IMG/VR virus record: IMGVR_UViG_3300044568_005513
Span: 1-32,582 of that record
Length of the DNA stretch: 32,582 nucleotides
Direction: 5' to 3' (one strand)
Origin: a virus
The notes beneath the pieces were generated by a model. The model saw nothing but the letters and a program-made list of their open reading frames with translations, had not been told where the DNA came from and did no database searches. This document shows positions 7,142 to 15,749 of this stretch, piece after piece. The position numbers and the translations under genes are program-made. Numbering within the stretch: the stretch's first letter is position 1; every line of letters starts with the position of its first letter.

Positions 7142-8574
7142 TTTGTTTGTTCAAATTTATATGTTTTAACTGCTTCAATGATGTTGTAATAACTGTTGCC
7201 CATGAACACATGAGATACGCTGATGATGAACCATCTGCCTATCAAATTATTATCCACACCTGAACCAGCTACATCAGATTCAGTGGCAATGTCTATAAAA
7301 TGCCCGCTGCGTCTGTGTGTACTGCCTACAGTTCTAAACACAATGTTGTTACCACCGCTAATTATTAAATCCATGAGCATATTGTTGCGAACATTGTAGT
7401 TATAATCAAGCGGCAATGCATTGGTTATAATTTTAGGCTTTAAAAAACTATAATTCTCAATGTCAGCCAACTCAACTGATGGTTTAATGTTGGGTGATTT
7501 ATTCTTGAATGGATCCACATACAGTTTACTGTAATCTTTCAACACATTCTTAATGCTACCATCTTCACAATTGAAATAAAAATTTCTATCACCAGGAAAC
7601 ACTGTGGCAAGCACATTGTTGGTAATGCTGCGAGTAAATTCATTGCCGTTGAGTGGTGAAAGTTTATGTTCAAGAATATTACTCATTGTTCGCAGCCTTG
7701 TGCCAAGAGTATTGTCTGGTGTATTTTCTTTTGCACCAGCACCACTGCCTACAATGAATGTTTCAAGAACATATTCCTCAGGATTTGTCTTTTGCAATTC
7801 AAACAATTTTGCAAACGAAATGTTCTTAAACTTATTGATGGAATAATCATAATAGAACAGGCACGGGTCTCTATCTTTTTCTGATTGATGCAAAGAGTTT
7901 ACATACATCATGCTTTGAAATGCATTGGATGTGCTTCTGCTGTACCACATGATTTTTGTAGCACCCAAATCAAAATTAGCTACATCAATTATTTTTTCTT
8001 GTTCACTTTCATCTATGCCATAAGTTCGCAAAATAATATCCTTGAGCAATTCACCTGTTAAAATGGAGCGCTCTGAGTTGTTCATATCACGCAAAGCTAC
8101 ATCAGGATTTTTCTTTTGTGCAACTTGTGCAGATGAAAAGAGATCTGAATTTTCAATTGCCATTTGATGCTTGATGTCCCTAAAGTTCATTATGTTGATA
8201 TTAGAAGCATTATCATCACTATCTTGCAGCTCATTGATGCAAAAAACATAAGTCAGCCCAAAAGCTTTTCTCAATTCATCATTATTATAATCATTTTTTA
8301 AATTGCCAGATACATTGGGCATGATATCTACAGCCAAATAATCTCTATTGTTGCCAGCAAAATTTAATGCTCTTTGTTTATCAACATCAGCTTGCAATAT
8401 GTCTCTTGTGTTGTTGATGATGATGGAGCCAGATATAAAAGGAATAAATACATTGTCTGTTATGGTGAGGTTGCTGATGGTATCAGCAGTAAGCAATCTT
8501 TTGTTCTTTGTTGTTGCATCTCCAATGAAAACATTGTAAGAAAAGAATCTGTTGTCAAATTTTTCAATGTTCAT
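7138..8574 (-). CDS. gp27: Baseplate hub protein, gp27-like
   Basis: A protein of 478 residues; T4 gp27 has 391. The N-terminus (FFSYNVFIGDATTKN through NLTITDNVFIPFISGSIIIN) reads as a tube-like beta domain. The C-terminus (about 420-475) has GHFIDIATE, then LIGRWFIISVSHVFMGN and YYNIIEAVKTYKF. This pattern is typical of gp27/gpD-type hub proteins, which form the trimeric ring between tail tube and spike. It lies between gp53 and the unrecognised hub-region protein, with ATGA overlaps on both sides, so it is the middle of a tightly coupled baseplate operon. The extra length falls in central insertions. The family call is from pattern and context. Confidence 0.75.
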   Translation of the reverse strand: MNIEKFDNRFFSYNVFIGDATTKNKRLLTADTISNLTITDNVFIPFISGSIIINNTRDILQADVDKQRALNFAGNNRDYLAVDIMPNVSGNLKNDYNNDELRKAFGLTYVFCINELQDSDDNASNINIMNFRDIKHQMAIENSDLFSSAQVAQKKNPDVALRDMNNSERSILTGELLKDIILRTYGIDESEQEKIIDVANFDLGATKIMWYSRSTSNAFQSMMYVNSLHQSEKDRDPCLFYYDYSINKFKNISFAKLFELQKTNPEEYVLETFIVGSGAGAKENTPDNTLGTRLRTMSNILEHKLSPLNGNEFTRSITNNVLATVFPGDRNFYFNCEDGSIKNVLKDYSKLYVDPFKNKSPNIKPSVELADIENYSFLKPKIITNALPLDYNYNVRNNMLMDLIISGGNNIVFRTVGSTHRRSGHFIDIATESDVAGSGVDNNLIGRWFIISVSHVFMGNSYYNIIEAVKTYKFEQTK

Positions 8575-8936
8575 ACTTGTTTGATTGCTTGCAGAATTGT
8601 TTGCAGATATTCACGACGAGGCACTACAAACACTGAGCCTGCTGCTGGAATATTTATTGGATCGAGATTGTTCATGATGGCAATCAACCACCACAAGTGC
8701 ATAGTATTGTATAACCTGTAACTGATTGCTGTCAGTGGCATGTTGCTGTCAATAAAAACATACTCAACATATTGTTCATCTATGTTGGTTAAATCAACAA
8801 CGACTTTGTTGCTGATGTTGTAATAGTAATAGTTGCTTGCATCCTGCGTTTGGTATACATTCAAGATATTTTCGTAATACTCACCTGCAATTGGCGGTAT
8901 ATCATTTATATTTATTGGTTTTTGTGGAACTTGCAT
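8571..8936 (-). CDS. gp53: Baseplate wedge protein gp53-like (LysM-like fold)
   Basis: A protein of 121 residues from the ATG at 8936. Residues about 65-105 match the gp53 core: DSNMPLTAISYRLYNTMHLW, then WLIAIMNN, then a PINIPAAG segment. The LysM-like arrangement (Leu-xx-Ile-Ser, WW, NN, P-x-x-G) is visible. In T4, gp53 bridges wedges during closure of the baseplate around the hub. An in-frame GTG at 8954 would add six residues overlapping gp48. I prefer the ATG because it sits one base after the gp48 stop (TAATATG), as gp6 does after gp25. Its stop overlaps the hub start as ATGA. T4 gp53 is longer (196). Confidence 0.82.
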   Translation of the reverse strand: MQVPQKPININDIPPIAGEYYENILNVYQTQDASNYYYYNISNKVVVDLTNIDEQYVEYVFIDSNMPLTAISYRLYNTMHLWWLIAIMNNLDPINIPAAGSVFVVPRREYLQTILQAIKQV

Positions 8937-8937
8937 A

Positions 8938-10080
8938 TTAAAAGGATATACCACCTGTATTTGATTGTTTCCACATCTCTAGCAGCATATTGCTGTTATT
9001 AACATTGAGTGATCCAAATTTAATTGATACATCATAAGCATCTGGCATGATTGCTGGTATAGAAGCATTGAGACCTTGAATAGAAGTTTGTGGCATGTTT
9101 ATATTTACATGCCTTCTATTGCCTATGAATTTAATATTTAATGATTCAAGATATCCATACTGTATGTAGCAAACACCCGGCACATTAACAGTGTACATTT
9201 TTGGCATCTCAAGCAAGGACTTAGTTACTCGCTGTGGAGTGTTTTGAAAAATTAACAGCCAAAGAAATTGATAATTTGCACATGCCTGCTCAAATGTTTG
9301 AGTGTTAAACAATGGAAAATTAAATGTTATAGATGGGTTGTTGGACTGTGCTGGATCAAACATTCTAGGTTTTTCAATGTACTGACCTGGTGCAGAAATT
9401 TTAGCAAAACCTGCAATTGTGTTTTGCATTTCATTTATGCCATTTGAAAGAGGATATGAAAGATCAGGCCAAGCATTTGTAATGCTGCTGAAAGCTTGAT
9501 CATCTAAATACGGAAGCAAATATTTAAAATTAGTAGGCGCGAGGGAATATAAATTTTTATAAGGCAGCATCCATGACGAGGTTGGGAAAGGATATTTAGC
9601 ATTAATATCTGCTGCTTCTCGTGCAAAACTGTTGAGCGAGTTTTGAGTATCTTTTGCTAATTGAGTAGCTCCAGCTAAGCCATCTGATATAGCTCCAAGT
9701 CCTGCTTTTTTAGCTATGGTGGTGAGAAGATTAGCAGAAGAGTCACCTACAGCCAATGTAGCTTCAGATGCATATAGTAGTGCTGCAATAACAGATGTAT
9801 CCTCAACTCTATATTCTGAAATATCTCCGCGGGGAACTAATTTTTTGTTGAACCCAGCATATGCTACTGGTGTAGTAGTCCAGTCAAAATCATCGCAAAC
9901 ATTTATATAACTACTTGCACCACTATTTCTAGCCAATGGTCTTGCAGCAACTGTATTGCCATTTGATAATGTTTGAGTGCGCAAAGCAGAAGAACCACCT
10001 GCGGGCATAGCCTTTACATAAGGATATGGAGTGTTTCCAAATTTTTCCTGATCAGTAAGGTTGAATAATGATTGCGCCAT
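8938..10080 (-). CDS. gp48: Baseplate-tail tube junction protein, gp48-like
   Basis: A protein of 380 residues (T4 gp48 has 364). The middle third (about 125-215) is helical. The C-terminal half (about 240-370) shows the beta pattern of the tube-fold family: SITFNFPLFNTQTFEQA, then FQNTPQR, then YTVNVPGVCYIQYGYLESLN and DAYDVSIKFGSLN. T4 gp48 caps the hub and starts tube polymerisation. Length, position directly before gp53 and the hub, and the tube-like C-terminus support the call. Another tube-initiator or hub protein is possible. A late box lies five bases before the ATG. Confidence 0.65.
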   Translation of the reverse strand: MAQSLFNLTDQEKFGNTPYPYVKAMPAGGSSALRTQTLSNGNTVAARPLARNSGASSYINVCDDFDWTTTPVAYAGFNKKLVPRGDISEYRVEDTSVIAALLYASEATLAVGDSSANLLTTIAKKAGLGAISDGLAGATQLAKDTQNSLNSFAREAADINAKYPFPTSSWMLPYKNLYSLAPTNFKYLLPYLDDQAFSSITNAWPDLSYPLSNGINEMQNTIAGFAKISAPGQYIEKPRMFDPAQSNNPSITFNFPLFNTQTFEQACANYQFLWLLIFQNTPQRVTKSLLEMPKMYTVNVPGVCYIQYGYLESLNIKFIGNRRHVNINMPQTSIQGLNASIPAIMPDAYDVSIKFGSLNVNNSNMLLEMWKQSNTGGISF

Positions 10081-10085
10081 GCATA

Positions 10086-10092
10086 TATTTAT
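10086..10092 (-). promoter_or_regulatory. Late promoter box of gp48-like gene
   Basis: ATAAATA on the minus strand with a 5-base spacer (TATGC) before the ATG at 10080. It lies in the 32-base gap after the tape-measure stop. Confidence 0.75.
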
Positions 10093-10112
10093 GTATGTAA
10101 TGCAAAATCATC

Positions 10113-12011
10113 TCATGCATAACCAGCTGCTAACATCTGCTGTCTTACCTGCGTAGCAGTGTATTGCAATGGAAATACATTATAATCTGTTGCTTGCATG
10201 TCTTTGGTTTGTTTTTGTGCAGCAGAAGAACTAAAACCAATTGAATTTACTGTTTTTTCTATTCTCAGCAATATGTCGTTTGTAATGGTTATGGCTCTAA
10301 TTTGTGCATCTGCTTTAGAATCTTGTGTCTTTTTTAAAGCTTCAAACAGACCTTTTAAGCCTTCATTATTTAATTGTGTAGCAGCTGCAACATTTGTTTT
10401 ATCGTTAACCTTTAAATTAGGTGCTGTTTCAGCATCAGCAGCATTTGATGCTTGGGTTTCCTCTGTTGTTGAAAAGTAGCTTTCAACTGAGTTCCACATT
10501 GATTTGGCCCATTCAACTGGTTTGGATACAATTTTCTTAACAAAAGATTTCATTGCTTCAATTTTAGTTGCAAGTGCGTTTTTGATGGTGCCGATAAAGT
10601 CAAACTTCTCAATTTCAAATTTCTCTGCTGTAATTGGTGTTGCAGCTTCTTGTTCTCCAGAGGTTATTAATGATGTTGCCCATTCATACACAGATGCAGC
10701 AGCATCAAATACAGCCCCTGCAGGTGATAATATACCTTTGCCAATTAATTTGAGACCATCAACATAGTTTCCATTCTTGATCATTCCAATGCCATCAATG
10801 ATGTCATGCACACCTTTGAACAAAGGCATTTTTTTAATTTTCTCCCAAATGCTTGAAAATTTTTCGCCAATATTATCAAAGAAATTAGCAAGCCCCAAAC
10901 TTTTATTTTGAGCAGCTTTGTCTTTTTCTGTGTATGTAAAATCTCTGTACAGACTATAGAAGTCAGCAATTATGCCAAACCCTGGTATTGCACCAGCTAA
11001 TTCCAACAAAGTGCCAAGGTAATCGCCCTCTTTAAATTTTTCATATGCAAAATATAAATTTATTATGTCACCCAATCCAGGTACAAGTTTAAAAAGCTTT
11101 AGACCTTTTTTGAGTATATCACCAAACATGCCTCCTAGACTTTTCAAAAAAGTCTTTATGGCATCTGTTCCTGGTACGCTTTTAATTAGATCTTTGCCCA
11201 TATCAAAAACACCAGATAGACTTTTGAAAATTTTATCCTTTGCCTCCACCAATCCTTTTTTAATTGAATCAGGAAGAAGATCAAAAAGCGTTTCTGGCAA
11301 TTTAAGAACTGCATCACCCATTGATTTAAGAGCTTTAAAACCTTTGTCAAAAACAAACGATATTAATGATGTTATTTTGCCCAATGTCTTTTTAACCATT
11401 TTTTCACCAAGCTTAACAGCTAATTTTCCTATTTGAGACATTCCACTTCCTATGTCACTGCCAAAAGCCAGCAAACCACCACCAAGCAACAGACCAAGCC
11501 CACTTAGCAGAGACATCCAATCAAATGATTGCTTGTTATCTGCTTTTTTGTTGGAAAAGACATCAACCAAGTCTTTGATAACATCTTTGTCAATGCCTGC
11601 AATGTAAACCTTCTTAGCATCATCCCTCTGAGTTAGCCTGTTGATATCTTCTTGTTCTGCTTGTTGTTTTTGTGCTTCTGCAGTCTCGTCTGAAGATTTT
11701 GTCAATACATCAAGCTTATCAAACATTTTAGTGCTTGCATCTTTTTGCTCTTTGCGTTCTTTTTCTTTATCAGATTTAAAAGCATCATTGAATTTCTTGA
11801 TTAAGTTGTCAATGCTCTTGTTGTCTAGTGAAACAATTTCACCTTGTCCCTTGGATTTGTTGTCATTGTCTCGTTGATCATCCCTGCTTATGATGCTTGG
11901 TGCAGCTTCGTTAACAGCATTTTTTGACTGCTTGACATTGCTAATGTTACGCAGCTCATCTACAACTTCTTTTAGTTGCTTGATAAAATTATCCAAAAAT
12001 ACTTGTTCCAC
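10113..12011 (-). CDS. Probable tail tape-measure protein (role of T4 gp29)
   Basis: A protein of 632 residues; T4 gp29 has 590. Residues 1-135 are highly charged and look like a coiled coil (KEKERKEQKDASTKMFDKL). A strongly hydrophobic, Gly-rich segment lies at 163-185 (WMSLLSGLGLLLGGGLLAFG). Further amphipathic helices follow, with an apolar patch near 340 (GTLLELAGAIPGFGIIADFY). This layout is typical of tape-measure proteins, which fill the tube and set its length. At about 1.5 angstrom per residue it would fit a tail near 95 nm, similar to T4. It lies directly after the two gp26-like genes, where tape measures and their chaperones normally sit together. The start is GTG at 12011, supported by a late box five bases upstream. 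Confidence 0.72.
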   Translation of the reverse strand: MEQVFLDNFIKQLKEVVDELRNISNVKQSKNAVNEAAPSIISRDDQRDNDNKSKGQGEIVSLDNKSIDNLIKKFNDAFKSDKEKERKEQKDASTKMFDKLDVLTKSSDETAEAQKQQAEQEDINRLTQRDDAKKVYIAGIDKDVIKDLVDVFSNKKADNKQSFDWMSLLSGLGLLLGGGLLAFGSDIGSGMSQIGKLAVKLGEKMVKKTLGKITSLISFVFDKGFKALKSMGDAVLKLPETLFDLLPDSIKKGLVEAKDKIFKSLSGVFDMGKDLIKSVPGTDAIKTFLKSLGGMFGDILKKGLKLFKLVPGLGDIINLYFAYEKFKEGDYLGTLLELAGAIPGFGIIADFYSLYRDFTYTEKDKAAQNKSLGLANFFDNIGEKFSSIWEKIKKMPLFKGVHDIIDGIGMIKNGNYVDGLKLIGKGILSPAGAVFDAAASVYEWATSLITSGEQEAATPITAEKFEIEKFDFIGTIKNALATKIEAMKSFVKKIVSKPVEWAKSMWNSVESYFSTTEETQASNAADAETAPNLKVNDKTNVAAATQLNNEGLKGLFEALKKTQDSKADAQIRAITITNDILLRIEKTVNSIGFSSSAAQKQTKDMQATDYNVFPLQYTATQVRQQMLAAGYA

Positions 12012-12016
12012 TCATG

Positions 12017-12023
12017 TATTTAT
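12017..12023 (-). promoter_or_regulatory. Late promoter box of the tape-measure gene
   Basis: ATAAATA with spacer CATGA before the GTG at 12011. An ATG inside the spacer is out of frame, so the box favours the GTG. Confidence 0.74.
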
Positions 12024-12036
12024 GGTTTATAAACTG

Positions 12037-12747
12037 TTAGAATAGTGGAGTCTGTATATCAAGATTTTTGCCGTTGAATGCTTGTTCAATTACATCTTTT
12101 GCTTTTGTAATAAACTTTGCAACAGCATTATTGACTGATGCAGGCATTTGTTCTGCAATCTTTACATAAGAGCCAATGTCAGCAACATCATCAAAACACA
12201 CACTTTCATTTCGGATAGTTAATTTTTTAATGTGTTTAACAATCTCCAATACAAAGTAATCAGATGCAAGCTCTGAAGCACTGCGTGATGCATTTTTGTT
12301 GCTGTTGATGAACCAATTGTTTATATCAGAATCGCGTTGCAGATCAGGCAGCTGCATCTCTACCATTATAGCTTCACCAAATGTTGCTGTAGCTTGTTGC
12401 AACTTTTCAACATCAATTGTTTTAGCGAAAGCATTTATTTCTTGAATTTGCTCTTTTGTTTCTTCTTCCTCTGCTTTAAGATTCAACAATATAAACTCCC
12501 GATCAAATGTTGATACATCATTGCTGCTATCATCACAGCAGTTGTCTGTGATGATGCTATTGAGTGCATTTATAATGCGAATATTATCCAATGGATTGTT
12601 GCCAATGTTGCCAATAATTTTTTTCTGTTGGAGCACACTAATGGGTCTGAATTTTTTTGTTTTCTTGGCCATTGGAACGTAGATATCAACAATGGATTCA
12701 TTGTTGATTGCTTCAAGATCTTTAAAAATTGCATCAAACTTATTCAT
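12037..12747 (-). CDS. T4 gp26-like baseplate/tail assembly protein
   Basis: A protein of 236 residues. The N-terminal third has IYVPMAKKTKKFRPISVLQQ, then KKII, a Cys pair (DNCCDD), and FDREFILLNLKAEEEE. This order resembles the T4 baseplate (gp26-type) family: IxxP, FRPI, a conserved Cys, then a hydrophobic helix before an acidic turn. In T4, gp26 is needed for hub assembly. The upstream neighbour shows the same order of elements, so the two may be diverged copies. The start overlaps the neighbour's stop by 8 bases (ATGAATAA), and the tape-measure gene follows 25 bases later. A tape-measure chaperone role fits the position but is inferred. Confidence 0.55.
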   Translation of the reverse strand: MNKFDAIFKDLEAINNESIVDIYVPMAKKTKKFRPISVLQQKKIIGNIGNNPLDNIRIINALNSIITDNCCDDSSNDVSTFDREFILLNLKAEEEETKEQIQEINAFAKTIDVEKLQQATATFGEAIMVEMQLPDLQRDSDINNWFINSNKNASRSASELASDYFVLEIVKHIKKLTIRNESVCFDDVADIGSYVKIAEQMPASVNNAVAKFITKAKDVIEQAFNGKNLDIQTPLF

Positions 12748-13594
12748 GTGTATTAAGCATACTTAGTGCATTGTTGCTGTTTTTCAATGCTTCGTTTTGT
12801 TGTGCTTGCTCCTCATTATAAAATGACATGAAGAGTTTAGCATCTGCTGGAGTTAAATTATTATAATCACTGCATGATAAATGCAGCTTTGTTAAGCAGA
12901 AGTATTTTTGTCTGAAGTAATTGAACAAATCTTCTCTAAAAATAATTTTTAATATTTCAAATATGCTTGAGTTGAAGGGGTTTATGCTGATGGCATCAAA
13001 TCCTAATGAAGTTACCTGTGGTATGAAATTTATTTTAGCATATTTTTGTTGCTCTCTACCAATATAATCAGCAAGTTTACGCAAAATATTGGCATTCACA
13101 ATGTTTAACAATTTATCCTTTTGTTGAGCATTGAGATCATTGAGTAACAGCCCATTTATGCCATACAGTGAATTAATGAGTGCATTATCTGCATTTAAAT
13201 GCAGCTTTGTTGGTGCATTGAACTCAAAACAAATGTTGTCAATTGTTATTGTTTGTTTTTCCACATCAACTTGATTGAGTTGATCAATTATGCTTTCCAA
13301 ATCAATGTTTATAGCAGAATTTTCTGCATTTACTAGTTTTAGTGTGCTGCTGTAACTTATGCTCTTTATTTTGCACAGTATTGCAAACTTATCTATAATT
13401 GTCAAGTGGTTGCTTGCTAAATTTTCATTAAAGATGCAGCATTTTTGTATAATGTAATCAAAATACTTTTCTATCTCTTCATTGTTATCTTCCAACAGGA
13501 ATTTTTGCAAGTTTTCATGCAATTCATTGGTGATGCTCTTTACAGAAATGATTGTTTTGCAACTTGGCAATGTTATTTTTGATGTAAATGTCAT
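12740..13594 (-). CDS. T4 gp26-like baseplate/tail assembly protein
   Basis: A protein of 284 residues. It opens with ITLPSCKTIISVKSITNELH, then a helix pair ending in IIQKCC, then HLTIIDKFAILCKIKSISYS. This fits the gp26-type baseplate family more clearly than its downstream neighbour does. The C-terminus includes NNLTPADAKLFMSFYNEEQA (about 247-266), a helical segment. No signal peptide or membrane helix is visible. The ATG overlaps the preceding tube-fold gene's stop as ATGA, and the stop overlaps the next gene by 8 bases, so three genes form one coupled unit. The likely role is in building the hub or protecting the tape measure before tail assembly. Confidence 0.58.
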   Translation of the reverse strand: MTFTSKITLPSCKTIISVKSITNELHENLQKFLLEDNNEEIEKYFDYIIQKCCIFNENLASNHLTIIDKFAILCKIKSISYSSTLKLVNAENSAINIDLESIIDQLNQVDVEKQTITIDNICFEFNAPTKLHLNADNALINSLYGINGLLLNDLNAQQKDKLLNIVNANILRKLADYIGREQQKYAKINFIPQVTSLGFDAISINPFNSSIFEILKIIFREDLFNYFRQKYFCLTKLHLSCSDYNNLTPADAKLFMSFYNEEQAQQNEALKNSNNALSMLNTHE

Positions 13595-14286
13595 GTATTA
13601 TTAACATTTACACTATAATTATCAAAACACCACGTGACAGATCGTAGTTTTGGTGTTCCTTGATCTTCATTATATGAATATTCTTTGCCATCCACACCAA
13701 ATGGTGCGCAGTTGTAGAAGTTATACACCTTTCTTATGGGCCTAAAAGCATTGTTGTCATAAGGTGCAACAGGAGTGTGCTTTTGTCGACCAAAAGATAT
13801 CAATTGTATTCTAGGAACTCGTACACGCTCATTTGCATTTTGATAAGCAAAATATCCATTGTAGCTGCTAACAATTACCCAAGGACGAATTACAAAATCA
13901 ACAAAATCAGAATTTGTTTCACGAAAAGTTGTGGCAATGCTCTTGCCTGCAAATGCATCACGTGCTCCAGCAACACCAGGCTTTGTAAAGCCACCAAAAT
14001 TATAGTTTCCAGCTGGAGATATATTGTATCTATCATCTGGAAGTGTTACTGAATCTACGAAAAAGCATCCAACCTCTGAGGTACTCTGCACCTGCTGCTT
14101 GGTTAAATCATCATAAGCATCAGAAACCAACCAATCATTTGTTCTTATAGCTTCAAGCTGAGCTATTTGCTGCTTTACAGTTTGAGGAAAGCCATGTATA
14201 ATTAATACCCACTGTGAATTGAGTGCTAAATTATACTCGTAACGCTCGAGTAAAGTAAGATAAGATTCTCTAGGTGATTGTGCCAC
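13591..14286 (-). CDS. Tube-fold protein, possibly baseplate-tube initiator (gp54-like)
   Basis: A protein of 231 residues. Beta-rich segments stand out: QWVLIIHGFPQTV, VGCFFVDSVTLPDDRYNISP, DFVDFVIRPWVIVSSYNGYF, then RKVYNFYNCAPFGVDGKEYS and LRSVTWCFDNYSV. The motif with RPW, then NCAPF, then a final strand with Trp and Phe fits a tube/gp54-type fold, in which a widened tube protein links baseplate and tube. The start is GTG at 14286, since no in-frame ATG is close and a late box lies five bases before it. It is one of three tube-fold proteins in this block. T4 gp54 is longer (320), so the exact equivalence is uncertain. Confidence 0.52.
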   Translation of the reverse strand: MAQSPRESYLTLLERYEYNLALNSQWVLIIHGFPQTVKQQIAQLEAIRTNDWLVSDAYDDLTKQQVQSTSEVGCFFVDSVTLPDDRYNISPAGNYNFGGFTKPGVAGARDAFAGKSIATTFRETNSDFVDFVIRPWVIVSSYNGYFAYQNANERVRVPRIQLISFGRQKHTPVAPYDNNAFRPIRKVYNFYNCAPFGVDGKEYSYNEDQGTPKLRSVTWCFDNYSVNVNNT

Positions 14287-14291
14287 CTAAT

Positions 14292-14298
14292 TATTTAT
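14292..14298 (-). promoter_or_regulatory. Late promoter box of the 231-residue tube-fold gene
   Basis: ATAAATA with spacer ATTAG before the GTG at 14286. Its first base is also the last base of the upstream gene's TAA stop. Confidence 0.72.
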
Positions 14299-14846
14299 TA
14301 TACTGGTGCGTTCTCTTCAAAGAAGTGATAAGATATAGTCGCATCAAAGAATACTGGCTGACCTGTACCATCTGCCATGTTGTATTGAATTTGACCCACT
14401 TGGCGAATACCTGTACCAACTAATTTAAATGTTGATATTGGCTCAAGAGCTTTGTTGAGCTGCACCAATGTAATGGTGTTGGCACGAGAAGCAATGTTGT
14501 AATCACCTGTGCTTGTTGCATCATCAAAAACGCGACGAGATTCAGCTAAAAACTTATTTCTAAGTTGGGAATCTGCATCACAATAAAAATTGAGCGTATA
14601 ACCTTCAGCACCAGGGTATGTTGCTACACCTGCAATGTTGAACGGCAAACCCATGAATTTAGTCTGCACATTGGTAATGCCACGTGCAGGTAGTGTTGCT
14701 GTTCTTGCGTAAATTAATTCACTTTCATCAAAAATAGCGCCACCAGCAAATGTAATGTTGATCACACGAAAGAGGAAGTCGCGTGAAAATTCTCTTGCAA
14801 GTGCGCGATCATAAAAATTACCAATGGTTTGATTAGTCTGTGCCAT
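14298..14846 (-). CDS. Tail tube-family protein (gp19-like)
   Basis: A protein of 182 residues (T4 gp19 has 163). The order of elements fits gp19: an N-terminal helix, a first strand FLFRVINITF, then ARTATLPARGITNVQTKFMG, then PFNIAGVATYPGAEGYTLNF, then a helix LRNKFLAESRRVF, and a final beta hairpin. The ATLP-then-FMG pattern matches ATALP and FMN in T4 gp19. Tube proteins stack as hexameric rings inside the sheath. The copy next to the sheath gene (18714-19298) is the other candidate for the major tube protein, and which of them builds the bulk of the tube cannot be settled here. A late box lies five bases before the ATG. Confidence 0.7.
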   Translation of the reverse strand: MAQTNQTIGNFYDRALAREFSRDFLFRVINITFAGGAIFDESELIYARTATLPARGITNVQTKFMGLPFNIAGVATYPGAEGYTLNFYCDADSQLRNKFLAESRRVFDDATSTGDYNIASRANTITLVQLNKALEPISTFKLVGTGIRQVGQIQYNMADGTGQPVFFDATISYHFFEENAPV

Positions 14847-14851
14847 GCATT

Positions 14852-14858
14852 TATTTAT
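14852..14858 (-). promoter_or_regulatory. Late promoter box of the 182-residue tube-family gene
   Basis: ATAAATA (within AATAAATAAATGC) with spacer AATGC before the ATG at 14846. Confidence 0.75.
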
Positions 14859-14882
14859 TCATCACCGATGCAAATAGTTGAT

Positions 14883-15737
14883 TTATTTTGTTGCTTGCTT
14901 AGCAATATTTTGGGCATTGCGATACATTCTTATGGCAACGCCCTTGTCATGTGCTTTGGGTTTGCTGTCTGCAATGTAATCATCATTGTCAAGATATTCC
15001 TTTGCTGCTTGCTTGTAAAGACCTTTGTTAATCAATTCAATTGTTCTTGGTGAGCCAGACAAATCACCTCTAAAAATACCATTGAGAATAGTAATTTTAA
15101 AATCATCACTGTATTCTTTAAACTTAGGAAATAAACGCTGAGCTATTTGCACTTTGCTGTTGATATCTACATCAAGCAAGTCATTTATTTCTTTGTCTGA
15201 CAATGTTTTGCCTTTATACTTTTTTAATTCGCTTTTTGATTTAATCAAATGCCCATATCCAATGGTCCATTTGCCTTTGGTATCTTTGTATAGTCGTGAT
15301 TTTTTTCCTTCATCTTGTTTGAGCATTTGTTTTGCTTTGTTGTAAAACTCTTGACTCAATTGTTTGTTGGCTGCATTAGGAACCTGTTGTTTTTTTGCAG
15401 CTGCATCAGCATAGGATTGTTTTTCTTTTGCTGTAGGTGGCTTCTGCCTATAGTTTTTCCAAGCAGCATTAATTTTAGATGCAATGTTTTGCACCTTTGG
15501 AGCATTTTGTTGCTGCACAGCACTGTTCTCAATTTGCTCCACCTGTTCAGGCGTTTTTTGCTGTAGGATCTGCTCAACTTTTTGTTTAATTTCATTCAAT
15601 TTGGGTACAATGTAACCTACATCAACGATGCCAAGCATTAATGCAGTAGCAATCAAAGCTTTTGGCGAATTAATGATGTTTTTTATTGATTCACTTACAA
15701 GTTGTTGTGAGTATGCTTCATTGAATGGGGATTTCAT
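14883..15737 (-). CDS. T4-type lysozyme (GH24) with long N-terminal extension
   Basis: A protein of 284 residues. The lysozyme domain starts near 135: MLKQDEGKKSRLYKDT, then GKWTIGYGHL. Glu143, Asp152 and Thr158 keep exactly the spacing of the T4 lysozyme catalytic triad (Glu11, Asp20, Thr26). It cleaves the peptidoglycan glycan chain. The C-terminal lobe is more diverged. The 130-residue extension has an apolar stretch at 27-44 (ALIATALMLGIVDVGYIV), then a Gln/Lys/Ala-rich helical linker. In T4 the tail lysozyme is fused into hub protein gp5. Here it lies between gp4 and a tube gene under its own late box. It could be the tail lysozyme, or an endolysin with an anchor; context favours a virion role. 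Confidence 0.85.
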   Translation of the reverse strand: MKSPFNEAYSQQLVSESIKNIINSPKALIATALMLGIVDVGYIVPKLNEIKQKVEQILQQKTPEQVEQIENSAVQQQNAPKVQNIASKINAAWKNYRQKPPTAKEKQSYADAAAKKQQVPNAANKQLSQEFYNKAKQMLKQDEGKKSRLYKDTKGKWTIGYGHLIKSKSELKKYKGKTLSDKEINDLLDVDINSKVQIAQRLFPKFKEYSDDFKITILNGIFRGDLSGSPRTIELINKGLYKQAAKEYLDNDDYIADSKPKAHDKGVAIRMYRNAQNIAKQATK

Positions 15738-15742
15738 CTTGT

Positions 15743-15749
15743 TATTTAT
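15743..15749 (-). promoter_or_regulatory. Late promoter box of the lysozyme gene
   Basis: ATAAATA with spacer ACAAG before the ATG at 15737. The TAA stop of gp4 (15746-15748) lies inside the box. Confidence 0.77.

Noticed and set aside
11065-11436. Plus-strand 123-residue frame opposite the tape-measure gene
   Set aside because: Pure shadow of the long minus-strand frame with no supporting signal.
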